Positions 1 to 14,719 of a stretch of 64,000 nt of DNA are shown here, in pieces. Position 1 is the first letter of the stretch. Each line of letters opens with the position of its first letter. The stretch comes from Fasciolopsis buskii. Lineage: Eukaryota > Platyhelminthes > Trematoda > Plagiorchiida > Fasciolidae. The translations under genes and the position numbers were made by a program. The notes beneath the pieces were generated by a model, which worked only from the letters and a program-made list of their open reading frames with translations, did not search any database and had not been told where the DNA came from. The DNA lies in the NCBI GenBank assembly GCA_008360955.1, contig LUCM01007180.1, positions 124,001 through 188,000 of the forward strand, read 5' to 3'.

Positions 1-3000
1 TTATTTATTTGGTTTCATTTATTTAACGTTCCTTAATCAAATAACTGTGCCAGTCCGTTCAGTGTCGAGGTTTTGACACACTGGGTGCTGCAACCTTCCT
101 CCGTTGTTTAGTGGCAGGAAATATTTGGATACCATGAAATTGTCAGTGGAGCACCGCGTTCCTGTCACCTGCGGAATTATGCGAAGTACTGTTTTTCCTG
201 CCAAGTTATACAGAAGGCAAGAACAAGTGTCTTCCCTGTGTTTTCGGTATTTTCACCACTCATATTTCCTTTGTTTCTTTAGGATGCATTGTTATGTGAA
301 TAACGCATACCCCATCCCATCCGCTGTGTACGCCGACCACCTAGACATCAAGCTAACCCAACAATGAAATGAGTTAATCCAGTGAGGCATGCTAATAAAG
401 GCCAGATGTTCGGATGCACTGGACAGCCTTTGATTTGGAGTTATTCGAATTTCCAACATTTATTTCGGATAGAATGTGTAATACCACGTATTTAATACGA
501 AATATTGAAACGACAACAGCCAAATCAGTTTGTGTGAGTGAAATAATTTCCAACTATAATCCTCTGCACCTGTTCCCATAAAGGTACGCAATTCTCTTCG
601 GGCAGTTCGTCGAATGAATTCCCAGTAACAATATGGCCGTATAAAATTGAAGTCTTGGAATCACACTGTTGCAAGGCCTAGTGTTTTTCTCATCCAGAAA
701 ATCTCCCGCTCATGGTTTGTTAGTTGTTGGCATTACCACCAACAAGGTTGCTTTTTGCACACTTGAACCTCCCGCCTGATAATTTTATATCGATAAACAC
801 GTCATTTGCATACGGTAAATGACTACAGCAGGTTCCGTCGACCGTCTTACTGACAGGCAATTGGAAAAGGTAGTTTCTGTAATAAGGGAAGCATGATGAA
901 GTTTGGGAATAATATAAGTGTACTCGTCCAAGGGCTGCTTAAAACTATCTCTAGTTTAATCTACACAACTTAAGACGATATCTTGATAAGATACAATAAC
1001 TATGCGTCAAAATGGGACAGAAAAATTAGCTGTCACAAAAAGTGTTCCAAATCTCAATCAACTGCACTGCCGTATTACTTCCCAACCGAGTATGGATGCA
1101 GACAGTAAACAAAACGTTCAAGTTCTCTCGTCCTACGTATAAATGCCAGGGAGATGAAAAACCGCTCATTGATGGCAATCGATTCTCAGTTTATTTATTA
1201 TTTAGACAAACACTTTTCCAAGGCGGAACGTCTGTTTTGCTAGTATGATCGTTTGCCGAGAGGTTCAGCAGCTTTCCTTTTAAGAATATTCATCTGTTTT
1301 CTACAATTTTCAAATATCTGCACCTATCCATTCGCTGTTCATGAGGGGGAAAAATGGATCGGCAAATTTAGTTCACATATCCCGAGAAAACATAACGGAA
1401 GAATGTGATTCACAAAGGACTCTGCTTATATCCACTTCACAAGCACGTTCTCTCGCTGAACAAACAACCATTAAATGTACAAATGTGAAACACTTCCTCG
1501 TGCACATCTTGTACCACTTTTCTAAATTTAAGTAAATTCATGGGGCTTCACTTTGAACCAAAGAGAAAAAAATTATCATGCTTGATCACATCCTGCTGTT
1601 CGCGAAGAACATATCTGCGAAGGGAAAACAGATAAGCGGAATTTTAGCTAAGTATAAGGCATCATTCTTCATCTTTTGTAAAACGGACAAAATGCATGAA
1701 CGGTATCCGTGGCCTGACTGAAGTTAGATTTCGCTGTCACTTTCGCTGTCACTTTTACCCGACTGTTTTCTCTTTTTCTAGACGAATGGAATTGTTGTTT
1801 AGTTCCTCATCATGTGAATGAACTTTTTGAGGAAAAGGATATCTCTTATTTTAAACACTTTGTGTAGGACCAGTTTTAGTATCCTCCTTAAGTTAAAAAT
1901 CGGTTGGCCCTGAGGATGTTTACATATTGTTGATTTTGCTGAAATGTTTGACCAGAACTACGTTTGTTTTATAACATATCTAAGAATGATCGAAGTGCTG
2001 TTATCCAGTGAGCGTTGCCGCGTCCCGGATACAATAACGCACTCTAATCTGACAGTCCATTCAAGCTTTCGTGGTATTTTGTCACAAAATACACATAGTT
2101 GTTGCGTGGTAACGATTCATTGCAGTTTAACTATTACCCTCATCACTACAAGAGTAGCTTTGTTGAAGCATGACCAGTGCAGTTTCTCCAAATTTGCCCG
2201 TGTTGTACTGCACTGTAGGCAGGACCCAGAACGAACGTAATGGAGAGGAATGCACGATTGGCAATTGTTGACAGTCCTCTCTAATCCAGCAAATCCTGTG
2301 CAACAAATTACAAAATGTCTGCGTCCTCGAAGACTTTGGCCGGGATTTATCAAATGGTAGAAGACTTCGAGGCTTAAAACATTGTTTACTCAACTACCTG
2401 CTTTATTCCTTGCGCAAAAGTAGCTTACTACCCTTATGGCTTTCCTGGGTAAGCATGCAATCAACATTCCTTCCACTTCGTAAAAGCGTCAATAGAGGCA
2501 AATGTTATAACTGGCTCCTAAACGCTCATGGTGACATCAGCAACACAGTGGATTTCTGCCAAATTGAGAGACCCTTCTCGTGCAGGTTTTCAGTCATATT
2601 AACGGAAGAACATGTATGCCTAAGGGTGTCTATTTTCACTTGTTTCCATGCATATGATAGCGTGATTTGGCAAGTGACCTTACTTTGACGATTTAGGCAA
2701 GACTGAGTCGAGAGTTGCGTAAGACCATATGCTTGGGCCTTGCTAATCGTGTTAAAGCTGAGTTAATCGTGTAAGATTCAGTCAAAATTTATCCACTTCT
2801 GAGCATTTTGTATCAAATTATAGACATTGGCGTAACTATGACTGCGCTTTGCTTCACTAAATGCAAATTATGGGACGTCCCATTTTTGCCACCAGATAGT
2901 CCCATCATTCACGCTGATCTGCTCTGATATCCATCCAGTACAACCAAGTTGACAGTCAACACTCCCACATTTCACTAATTGTGACTAGCTCGGATTCACG

Positions 3001-5499
3001 GGACGATCCACATTACATCTGCATTAGGCTTTGCCGGTAGTCAGAAAATCGACCTTTGGAACTCTGGGGCTGTTGGGTTTCATAACTAACCTCTCCAGGT
3101 TTACCGGAAGTTCCTCACTGAGTGAACGATTTCGCTCTGATTGCGAGTGCTTTCAAAGTGGTCTTCGGTGAATTTAACGTCCACACACCTTCATTACGCT
3201 CTAAAAAACCTATTTACAATTCCACCAAAAGGTATTGGGACCTTTATGATGACATTCAGAAATACTTCGGCTTTATTCCTATAGTCTAGAAGTTGCTAAC
3301 ATGATGACAATACAATGATCACTAAGAGATTGAGAACAACAAAGGACCCTTTCTTAAGCTGATGTGCTATTCTGTCATTGCAGATGATTGTCCAGAGACT
3401 ACCAAAATTTTTCCGTTTGTTACAGGAAGCATACTAGTTTGCCATCAAATAACATGGGTCCCGTCATCGGATCTATCCACTGTTTCAGTTACTGATGTGC
3501 ATTTGTTCCACACCCTTGAAAAGTGGTTCAGAGGCTTAACATAAAATCAACATCTCATATTTTCTCCTGCCGAAATTGGTCCAATCGATTTCGTGGATCT
3601 TTAGAACACTCAAAAATACAATACTAAAACCCTTTTTGTTCCCGACTACTGCGTGCTTCACGTCCTGTCTTTAGGGTATTATTTCATTTTCCTTATTTTC
3701 TATACGATTCATGTTGAATGCAAAGTTAGCTGTATTGCTAGAATACGAATGCTCAACTAAGGAACACCTAGAATTCTTGCTGGTGCACTTCATTCTTCTA
3801 GTCACTTGCGTTTTATGGTAATGTTCAGACTCATTTATTGAACTCGTTCCAGCAGTCTTAACGAACGACATCAGACAATACTTCACTTATGTGAAATTTC
3901 GGAAGACCTATTGTGGTCGATATGATCCGTGAGGGATCTGACGCTTAACGATAATCAGTGTCCAAGTGGGCCACCACGTCCTCGGGTTTGGGTACGGGCA
4001 CCTGTAACCACCAGTATATCCCTCCTTCTTTGAAATACTCTCGTTATCTCTATTGTGACATTTTAGCGGATATCAAAAAAGTCGTGCAGGGGAGATTTTA
4101 CTACAGCCTTTCAAAGAAACGCAGCAGCAATCGCTCTGAAAAAAGGCACATTAATTTGCTTTCCTTTGTTCTGATTTCCGCAACTGATTTTGCTTAAACT
4201 AACCACTTTTGGCTAAAACTTTCTGGTCTAGGTTATAAAACGGTATCATGTTATCTATTGACCAAGGAATATTAGATCACTATTGTATTTGCTGTTGGTC
4301 AAAGTTTAACACCGAAGAAGCTATATAGTTTGTCACTGGATAAATTATTCATTAACGATGAGCATGAATCGATTAATGTGAAAATGTTTGTAGATGTGAC
4401 TAGCACAAACAAATAATTAGTAAATGATTGATTCAACTCCAGATGACAGGCATGCAGGGCTGTGCATATACAGTTAATTTAGCCTCCAGTAGATTGTGTG
4501 ACCCTCAGATCGTCTTACTGGCTTGCTTGTTAGGCCGTTTGGTCGGAAGCTTGGGATAGGATTCGGCTTGGCCAACCGCGCAGCATGAAACCCACAGAGA
4601 AATCATGAATCCCGATGGGTAATGGAGGAGGAGAAGGTAGGAGATAGAGAGGCTACCGTATGTGCTGAACCATAACCTAGCCCTCTTTTGTTTCTTCTTC
4701 TTAGTTTATCGTTCTCGTCTTTTTCCGTGGTCTCAATGGTACATGATCAGTATTCAGATTAGTGCTATATACCTTCACGCTTATCACTGGTCAACACAAA
4801 ACTAGCATGACCTACCAGTCTTGTCTGCATAGTAAAAATTCACAACTCTTTCTTTGCTGACGAATTAGCTCGTCGGGAGAACACTTGTTGGGTAAAAATT
4901 CCGCCGTTCTAGACCACGGTAGCCGCCGAGTCATGGAGCGTTACTCAGCTTCACTAAACACTATTCACTAATTTGGCAGCCTTATTGTTACTCGCAACGT
5001 CAGTTTATGCCGGACATAGTATTTCTGTGTAAGATTGATGGTGCTGTTTTATGCAATTTGGGATGTGTTCCCCATTCATTGGATGTTTTCAGGTATCCTC
5101 TGCATCCGAACTGGGAACCACCTCGAGATGAATTTCTTCCTCCAAATCCTGTAAGGAATAGTACAAAAAAATGTTTTTCAATTCCTTTCCGGATGCCGCA
5201 GGCATCATAATGAGCAGGTAGTACTTCCATCAATTACAGTTTTACATTTTGCAACGTTTGTTCTTACTAAATTATTCACAATTACCAACTGTCCTGTGTC
5301 CACATCACTACGGACTGTTTCATAACAAATCGACGATGGGATTGAAAAACGTAGTTGGCAATTTGACTGTCAGTGCAAGATTTCCCTCTAAAGCAACCCG
5401 GGGTACGTTTGTTAAAATAAAAATTGCCAAAAGTTCATGCTGGTGGATTCCAATGGATTCCATGATTGGAACAGATAACCACTGATCTTTAAGTGATAT
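1..5499. other. No recognisable gene
   Basis: Only short frames (under 100 codons) on both strands, with no protein family recognised. It holds the 12-bp tandem repeat at 1729 and a purine-rich block (4624-4653) followed by a pyrimidine-rich block ending in AG (4680-4704). Such a block can look like a splice acceptor, but no exon reads downstream of it. Confidence 0.6.
1729..1752. repeat. Two-unit tandem repeat (12 bp)
   Basis: The unit tttcgctgtcac occurs twice in direct succession. Confidence 0.9.
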
Positions 5500-5590
5500 G
5501 TGCGAACACCGTACGGCTAGGGACACGGAACAAATGCTTGGGTTGCGTCCATTACGGGTTCGAATCCCACCGAGTTCGATGTCATCTCAC
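5500..5590 (+). repeat. tRNA-like sequence with perfect B box (possible SINE head)
   Basis: A canonical B box, ggttcgaatcc, lies at 5557-5567. An A-box-like 'cggctagggacacgg' starts at 5513, giving usual Pol III spacing. The stretch does not fold into a full tRNA cloverleaf, so a tRNA-derived repeat is more likely than a working tRNA gene. No second copy was found in the window. Confidence 0.35.
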
Positions 5591-8500
5591 AGTTGGATCA
5601 GGTCCATCTTTGTCAAAAATCTACCGACTAAACTCACTAAATGGGTTAAATCGTTGTATTCCAAAACCTCTACCGTCGTGCTGACGGCAAAGCAAAACAG
5701 AGCAAACTTTCAAATGACCTTATCGATCGTTTAGTGATGCCAAATCCGGAAATGATTGCGTCGCATCCAGGCTGAGCACATAACCCACCTAGTATTTCAC
5801 GGGTTCACAATGCTACCAACGAAATTACGGTAGAACTGAATATTTCGATTACGGTTGATGTTCTAGGAAAAACAAGGAAACAGATTTGACAAAATTTATG
5901 AATTTTTCCATAAATCGGTACCGCAGACGATCGCTAGAAATTCTATGGCAATTTAAACTGATAATCATCAAATCTAACTGCTGATTTGCAATTACACTCC
6001 TTGCAAAAAACGGGATTTCATAAAATGACAGGAACTTGGAGACTGACTGGTAGAATAATTTCGACATTTTTATCTTCAATCGAATTTTTTCTGTGATCGT
6101 GCGAATGTGTTCAAGCACATTTTGGTGCGGAAATCTCATTGTTCCCTGTGGACTAATATACTGTTTACTGGTTGCTGATCTCTGGAGCACGACCGGATCG
6201 CAGCAGTTGACGGTCAATCATTTACCTAAATTGTCACGGTCCTTGACATTTTCGATTCACTCTCGTCCACTATGACTTGCTCATCTACTATTTTTACTAC
6301 ACGGTAAGTGCACGTTGAATGTGCTCGCTTACAGATCGCTGCGGGCTGTTGAGCAGCCGTCATTCGGTGAAATAGAACGCCGCCAATTACTCAAAAGCAA
6401 AGGAAAGTATTTGTTTTTAGGTTATTTTATTCATCTGGAGAGAACTACCATAAACAACGGTTATCTGACGGAATTCTTGTAGCTCTAATGTTTCGAGACA
6501 AGAAGACCTTGTGGTCATTGCTGATCATATGGTCAAAATTGTAGCTTTTGTGCACAAAACGAGTTAGTCGAAATCCCCGGAATCACCGGTCAAATTCCGA
6601 TACAATAGCCTAAATTTAGGTCATGACTGATGTTCTGCTAATGCTTTACTTGTTACCAGCGCTGAAATAGAGAATTGAAAACAACATGAAGGTTTTAGTA
6701 TTTTGTCTATGTAAAACTGTAGTGCGTAAATTTCAAAACAAACCGAATACGATTAAAGCAAAAGTTTCTCCATACGTCTTCTGAGATTATGCGAACGTGG
6801 TACGTTATGAAATCAGCGAATTCGAAGACTTTACATACTTTCACACCTTATCGACAATTAATCTCCTTACCAGTTTATGAGTTTTCGAACGTGGATGACT
6901 ATGCATCCCAGCTGATTCATTTGCTCGCAGAATCTGAAAATCGGAGTACTTACATAAATAAAATACGTTGAGTTGGACATACCGAGGCCTGTCCCGGCAT
7001 ATACCAATTGCCGTCAACTACCGCATCTTTAGGACTGGAGCAGTTTCTCATTTCTTATGACACTTGCACTGGTGCTTGCGAAAACACGACCGATGAAATT
7101 TTCCACCATTCGGGTAAAACTACATAAATTGGCGCGCGCTCTTAACCGACATTAATGAATGACACTTTTCAACCAAGAAAAGTCTGAGTCATTTCATTTT
7201 AAATTAACAACTCCGTGTTGTTCAAATGTTCTCGGTCAATCAGTTCAATTGCTTCCGGAGCAGTAAACCAAATAGGTAAGGATGTCTGGCATTTAAATGT
7301 GAGGAAACTTTAAATTTCAATGCCACAGGATGCCCTGAGTCAAGTTTGCACAACATTTGCATGGAGTTTTAAAAAGACATCTCGCTGAGTCCGCGTTTTT
7401 AAGGAAGAAGTCACGTAACACCCTATAGCAACGCTCGAAAACGTCATAAACACCCTTGCCTAAAGTAGACAAATGAGACCACATGCGTAGTACACCGGTT
7501 TACAAAATGGTGACCCCCTTATCACCTGAGATGAGGTATGCCTTCACCGCCGATAGAAAAAAGGAAGTGAAACAGAATGCAATGTCGTTTCAATAAGCAT
7601 TCTTCACCGAAACTATTGTTCACAAGGTTCCGTTTTTGGCTTACAAAAGCTTTCTCTGCAAACTTGCCTAACTATCTCATTTGCATTATCTTTGCTCATC
7701 TGAACAGAAGTCAAGCGGCCCCTTTGGAGGAACACAACCGTGGGTTCCGTGAACAGTGGGAGAGTTCCTGTTAAGAATAAATCATTGTCGGTGGAATCGA
7801 AAATGTACTTAATCCAGAAAGGCACCAATTAATCGGGATATTACACCATGTTGTAACTCAAGATGGCACGATATATCTTTTGCATCAACAAAACCTATTT
7901 GTCTAACATTAAAACTGAATTCGTACGGTTTATCGTGCACACAGACCATTTCAACGCAAATGATGTTGAAATATTAGTAATCTAAACATCGTGCGCAGTG
8001 ACCAACGATAGTAGCATTCAGTGAACAGCTTTTTTCAACATTATTTATTTTACTTTTGCCAGAATTCATCTCGTGCATTATTGATTTAATATCGTTCATA
8101 CCAGCAGTAAGAGATCGGCTCAATTGTGGGTGGAATAAATGGAGAAAAAACGCAGATTATGATATCTCTTGTCAATGTGAGGGGTCTATCTATGAGTCTG
8201 GAAAAATAACAGATGAGAACAAACGTTTTACTGAGATATAATTAAAGTAAAAATGGCAGCCACGCGGATTTGGTTCACAATACACTGATTGACTAGAATG
8301 CTGTCATTTGCTGTGGACTGTTGAAGCGCACGGAATCTATCACCTAAGTATTCTAAACTTTCCCTAATTTTGCTTGTTCATTTTAGCATCCCATATCTGC
8401 ACAGTCTATGCATTTCCATCAGCAGAACAGCGACATATGAATGATAACTCCTCAGTAGTAAATGAATAAACCTATTTCAGATTTCCAAAAACGATAATGG

Positions 8501-10799
8501 ACTACTCAAAAATTTTATCCGTGGAAAAATAAACAAGGAGATATGGGACTCTTCTCCTTGGCCCGAGGATAGGTGAATAATTCAATGTACGCGAATTAAA
8601 GTGCTCCAAAACCAAAAGAGTTAGCTGCTTTGTGATTGCTCCAGAATTCCATTCAGCAGCGTCGCCCTTCCAGGTTATTTCTTTTTTGCTCGTAGGAAAC
8701 TCCATGGTGATCTGGATATCTCAGAATAGGGCCAATAAGATGAAAATATGGCTCGAATTTGCCAAACTACTAATGGTGTCACTTCTAAAGGCGATAAAAA
8801 ATGGAACAGTTGGACGGGATAGGAAATTTATCTAAATTTTGTCCATCGCCGTCACATGATGTGGAGAGAATCATACAGGCGCACGTGACGGCGGATGCAC
8901 GAACGCTTAGGTGACTAAACAGATAAAGTAGGGGAAATAACAACTAAAAATGTTAGTTTTCCGCAAGTTTATTTCCTGGAAAGTTAAAGGCTGAAACGTG
9001 GTATTTTTAACGAAAGCGAATTACTATTTACAAGCTAATTATACATACCATTATAAATTCGTCCTATTTTTGTTTTATAATTCTAAACCCGACTTTATCG
9101 AATACGTTTAGATTTAGCATAACAATTTTCTTGGAATCGTATTACCCTTGGTTGTGCCTGGTTTACCTTTATTTTCATTTACTTGAAGTTCGCATTCCAA
9201 CGAAATCACTTCAATGTTTTCAATTCTTTATCGATTTTCGTGATCTTTGTTGAGGTTATTAAGTTCCAATCACAATAGTGTCACAAAAATATTCAGTACG
9301 ATTAGCGAATTAAATTTGCCGGAATTTATATTTTTAGTACAGCTGATGACTTCAGTGAATTCCACAGGGATATGGTCACACCAGTTGAGTACGAGCGTAT
9401 ACATGGGTTGATACTCATTTCTCTCATAGACTGGTTCCATTTTCACGTGTAATCAATTGACTGCATTTGTGTGGAATTTGCTAAATTGCAAACTACCATT
9501 GAGGAATGTTACGCAAGATACATCAAACCATCTAGAGAGGGCGAAGAACAGTTAGCTAGAAGTTCGACAGTTTTCATTTTGATTTCTAAGGAGCCCTGAG
9601 CAACCGCACAGACCGCAAGAATTCTGCATCGATTACCCACGATTTCCTTCCTTTTCCTGAAAAGCAGATCAACCAGAGGCCCGCGAAATTTGTTGCTCAC
9701 TCTCGTTTATTGGCCCTCGTACTGTGCATGAGATAAGTTTGTTTAGGAAAACAAATTACACATACTTTTCCATAATGTAGTGCTTGTGATGGACATGTCC
9801 AAGTTTCATTTGAAATTTCTTCGGGCCGATGAAAATTCATTGAGTCGTTGAGCTCTAAATTTGGTTACCTACATCCGTTTGAGTTATTCGCAAGCTGTCT
9901 GACAGAGACTGGGATAAGTAACCTTGTTCTGAAAACCAAACATTAGGCGACATCTACGTGAATACCGTATTGAATTCGTAAAACGGACAAACAGAATATC
10001 CGCAGGAATGTTTTCGTATCTGAATCAGTTATCTGTCTGTGCATAAAATTGTGCTCACACAGTAGACCGTACCAGAGCAATTAAATTACCTAATACATAA
10101 GCGAACTAACAAAATTCTGTGATTAAACAGTTGGTATTGTGACGGGAAAGCAAAAGACCTGAATGGTTTGCGATATACATTCAAATCGATTTTTTTGTGT
10201 ACTACAAATATATTTCTAATAATAGATGTTTTTATCTTGTTGCTATCGAATAAGCTTAATGTACATGAAATGAAGGTCATTTCTATAAGATCTGGGAATG
10301 CCCCAAATGGATGGCTTTGTGAGACAGCTTTTTATTTCCAAACACCTGTTCATAATCCGATTAAGAATCGGCTTTCCACTACTCATTTAGTCATTCCATT
10401 TGCGTTTAACAACGGAATTGATTAGGCGTACTGTAGTACGGAACAGATGGTCAAGTTCGGACCACAGCAAGAATCGTTCAACCTTATCTGGCACCCTTTC
10501 TCGACAGGCCAGTAGCGCAATTCGGTCCAGAATAAGATTCTTCTGGGTAAGGCAGTTTGTTTTATTGTTTCTCATTACTAACGGGAAAGTCATTTTGGGT
10601 TTAGAACACTCACCCCACTAAGAGAAAAGTATTCCAACGTTCAATTGCCGAACAAAGAACATATGAAATGGCTCGAATAAACTTGGTTTAAGAGCGTTTG
10701 TTACCCGGGAATCGAGAGCCTGCAGTCTGTTTCGTAATAGCATTTTTGGGAATCTTATAGTTCATTTTGTCAATCATGACTGATTTTCTCATGGTTTTG

Positions 10800-10880
10800 T
10801 GTTACTCGCCGGTCATGCCATCTTCAAGGTTCATCTGGAGACGTCGATCAAAGGTTCAAATCCTTCGGATACTGGGAAAT
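10800..10880 (+). repeat. Possible tRNA-like B box
   Basis: ggttcaaatcc at 10853-10863 matches the Pol III B box exactly. Upstream, 'ctcgccggtcatgccatctt' is only a poor A box. There is no cloverleaf. A chance B box is possible. Confidence 0.2.
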
Positions 10881-11332
10881 TTGCCGATGATTTGTGTTTG
10901 GGTTTTGGTAGGTTGAAACCCCAACAGATATTAGGCTACGATATCCAAAACTCCAATATCCAACCGTGTAGGTTGCAACCTGGCAAAATACCTAAGGTTC
11001 GTCAGAAAACAAGTTCGTTCCGTGCGGGTTACCTAATGTGCAGTGTAAATAATCTGTTGAATTCAAGTAAAACAGTCGTTGAACCAAATCCCCTTATATC
11101 TTTGCACAGCTTTATTGCAATTAAACCAACGTACACACGATTAAAAAACCACATTTAATTTCGTTTTTTAAATTACGGCGCAATAAATGATCGAGAGACC
11201 GTACAGATGAGTCGAATTTTTTCGTTTATGATCAACCGTCTGTGTTTTGAGAGTTCGATCATTTTCCTATTTGTAGATTTCTTGCTGACCAAAATAAACA
11301 TTGATGAGCAAATGCATCCAGTGGATTTCTTG

Positions 11333-11336
<4 letters not shown>

Positions 11337-11364
<28 letters not shown>
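11337..11364. repeat. (CA)14 microsatellite
   Basis: Fourteen uninterrupted CA units. It also inflates a 169-codon minus-strand frame (11173-11682) by encoding a run of alternating Cys and Val. Confidence 0.98.
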
Positions 11365-14300
11365 AATACATATCCACACAACTTGAAAATCAATCAGATA
11401 AGCTATTGGAGTATCGCTTATCACAAGAGCACAGAAAATGTAACAGAGCAGCACAATTATACCCCCAAAAAATGACTGTCGATAAATGTGGGGTTGCGTG
11501 CCAATCCATAACGGGCATTTTCGGTGCTTCGGATATCTGTGACACACACCAGTAGCTTTTATCGACGTTTTGTCCTCAGTGAAGTTAACATCAGCAGTGA
11601 ATATATAAGCAGAGCTTTCATCTTGTACAGTTATTTTGGGAAAAGACAATACTTTGTGATGGGAAAGTGTGCTGAGGAACACTTAAGTAAAAACCAAAGC
11701 ACCCTAGTGGTCTTGATGAAAGGGAAGATACTTTTGGCAGCTCAAAAAACGCTTATTCTAAGGTTTTGCACTCGGGGCTATGAAAATGCTGTTGGACACA
11801 AGCGGGAAAATGACTGGTATCATTGAAGATATGTGGAATACACATCGTTGGACGACTAAACTGCCGAAAATGAGAACAAACTTATAGGAATAAAGACCGA
11901 AATGAGATCCGTAAAATAGGGACAGCGTAGTTATCGCCCGTCAATGGGCGAGCATTGCAAGTTTGGCACAGAGGCCGATGTGCTGATCTGTCTAATGGGG
12001 TCACGTTAAAGGCCGCTAGGAATAGGTTTGGAGAAAAAGACGTGGACGCAGCCAAACATTATAAGTGTCTTACATAACTGTGACAAGAGCGTGGATCCTA
12101 AAAAAAATAGAAAGACGAATCCTGAGTAACCAAGTAAAGGACTGCTGGATCAAAGAGAACACTTTTATCGAGAAACCCAGGTGGCAACAGAAGACCAGGC
12201 AAGAAAAAGAACTGCTGCACGAATGAAAAAACCAAAATATTGGTTATGAGGAAAATAGTCGGATTCACAACGATGCACAGTTTGACGCGTGCCACGAATG
12301 CAGCTATTTTTTAAATAATATCAGATGCAGTGAACAAAAATTAGTCTGTCCGATCCGGTCTCACATTAGTAACAACACGTTTCCGGGAGGGGGGAAGTCA
12401 GGACGAAATATTTGCTCTTTCGGTGGTGTGCGTCGTTTCCATGGCGGTAGCGTCAATTGCGTTTAGTTTCGTTTTGTTCGTTTTTCCAGTCAGGTCTAGT
12501 CCGAATAGCACGCATTTCATAAATAAATCGTGTATTTTCCCGGGAAACGATCTTTCGCAATGTTTGTTATACTAGCGCGGGTGTGGGAGACAGCATATGA
12601 TTTATCACTTCCAATCAACGAGTCAACGCTACAGGGAATTCATTTTCTGCCTCACTGTCCCATCCTTTGACAAAACTCAAGCAAGCATAATGCCAGTCCC
12701 GAATCCTAATCACATTATTTTGACGTCAAAACCACACGGCAACACTGGGACGATCAAGTAAATATTTGAACCGTTTTGCGTTTTCAAAGAAGCATGACTG
12801 TTTCGTGGGATTTTAGCGTCCGTGTATTTCGTGATTTTGCTTCCGAAATGATGTTTCTTTTCACTAGTTCTAACCATTTTTTGCCGGTCAGTTTCTTTTG
12901 CAGTTCCTTGATGTTTCACGAGATCCGTTTACGCAGTATTTGATCTCAAGAGTTCGGCAACTATTTCCGTCCATGAACGATCATATAATATCTTGACTGT
13001 TCCCAAATCACATGGTTAACTCTGCTTGGACAATGCAAACTTCAATGATCAATACATTTGTCAGATATTGCCCTTAGCAGACAAAACTGCGACGAATACG
13101 CAGGTTCAACAGATTAAACCATGATGCAATTCAAGTGGAGAATTTGTGGACAGATATGGAAGAAACTGCACCATATCTTGCTGTTGCTAGCTAGCGTTTT
13201 TATGCTCCAGCGAAAACTTTTTCTGGTTTGACCGATGGAGCATTCGCCCCAATTTTTGTATAGATCGTAAATTTGTTTCGCTTTTAACTGTAATTTTTTT
13301 ATTTGCTGTGAATCATCCTGTAGCTTCGAATGGTCTATGAACAAATGTGCTTGAATGAAGGGTTGCAGTTCATTTGAGATGTGTTGGATGGAGTTAAAAT
13401 GTTTGTTTCTTGCATACCCCTCTCTTCAGTGAGCCGCTGGCCTCCCTCTTCGTCGACGCGTTCGAGACTCCCAACTTTGTACTTTTTTCTTAACCATGAA
13501 GATTTAACAGTCCCCCAAGATGTTATTGATTGTCGTCTGCATCTTTTAAGTTTCCGAGAGTTTAACACCAGGTAAGGTAACATTCACATACAGGACTCAA
13601 TATTTTGGCCTTGGTAGCGAAATGTGTTCAGGGGCTTGCATTGGGGCTCAAGCAGGACATCCGGATGTCAGCGTGCCTCTCGATGTTCCAATATTCGATT
13701 GTGCGATTTGAACCAAGCCTAGATGTATATTTTCAGAAGTTTGCCAACGGTTTGCGTTTCCGGGTAATGCTCCTTTGGCTTTGTTCTTTGTTAGATCTAA
13801 GTCAACTGACCAAGCGTTAATAGAATAACTATGACTGAAGTTGATTACCTTTGAAGGGCGCTTTATTAATTGTCACAAGTCAAGTATGTAGCCATTGGTA
13901 TAGAGATAGAGAAACCCATAACTAACTCGGGAGAAATTAGAAAGAAGATAGGGTAAACAGTTTGTCATCTCGTACATAATCAATCGAAGACCACTATTCT
14001 CAAAAAGAGACTGAATTTCAAACTCGAAAGCTTTTCTAAACTGCTACCAGCACTCAAGTTATCTGATTTTCTGGAGAAAACTCCATGCGACCTAAGGTGA
14101 ACAGTATTCCTCAACGGGCATCTCGCAAGACCACGCACACACTGAAGAAAGCAAAAGCCTACTCGTCCCGCTGGCAGAAAAAAAGAAGAATGGTAGGCAT
14201 TCTGGACGAGACCGAAATATTTTAAAGCACAAACTAACTACTGAACGACATCACTACTTACAGTTTGCTCAAAGCTGATATGACACAAACGGGGAACGGA

Positions 14301-14719
14301 AGCCAACAAGATTCTGAAGAACATACGACAAATCAGAAATGCTGCCGAAGAGGAGCGCTGATGTGTTAAAGTTGAGTCCGTAGTAGCTACACCATTCTAC
14401 GGGCAAGCAGAGACGAATAGAAAACAAGTGGGCTTATGATGTTACCTCTATTGACAGTGAAATATCTAAGCCCCAAACACTGGACTGGCAATCACAGTTC
14501 TACAGACAAGGCTGAGTTATTAATTTTACAGAATTATTCACTGTTTTATTTGCTAAATTTTATCATTCACTCAAATGACTGAGGGAACGTTCACATGCCA
14601 ACTGATGTTTAGTTGTCTGTATGTGTTTGTGAATCTGCGTACTGTGAACTGTGGGTCGGGTGAGAGAATAGTTGTCCTTCACGTCATGCGTCCCCGTGGT
14701 TGTGGGATCAACTAGCGTG

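Larger units (their letters stand above)
5591..14719. other. No recognisable gene
   Basis: About 9 kb of AT-rich sequence with frames of at most 122 codons, apart from the CA-repeat artefact at 11173-11682. None shows domain motifs. It contains the possible B box at 10853 and the CA microsatellite. A GC-richer patch near 12380-12580 with an aataaa hexamer (12520-12530) could be part of an old LTR, but no ends are visible. Confidence 0.55.

Noticed and set aside
2410..2688. 'HAYDSVIW' near the end of a 92-codon frame, recalling a LINE reverse transcriptase motif A
   Set aside because: The neighbouring residues do not match any RT block before or after it, so it is probably chance.
6240..6275. 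Possible third copy of the 49-bp repeat ('cattttcgattcactc')
   Set aside because: Only about 15 bases look alike and the order of mismatches is not convincing.
11173..11682. A 169-codon minus-strand open frame with a hydrophobic stretch
   Set aside because: Its length depends on the CA microsatellite, which encodes an alternating Cys-Val run, and no family motif or start context supports it.
12330..12600. GC-richer patch with an aataaa hexamer, considered as a solo LTR
   Set aside because: No second LTR, no target-site duplication and no matching ends to the gypsy-like remnant were visible.
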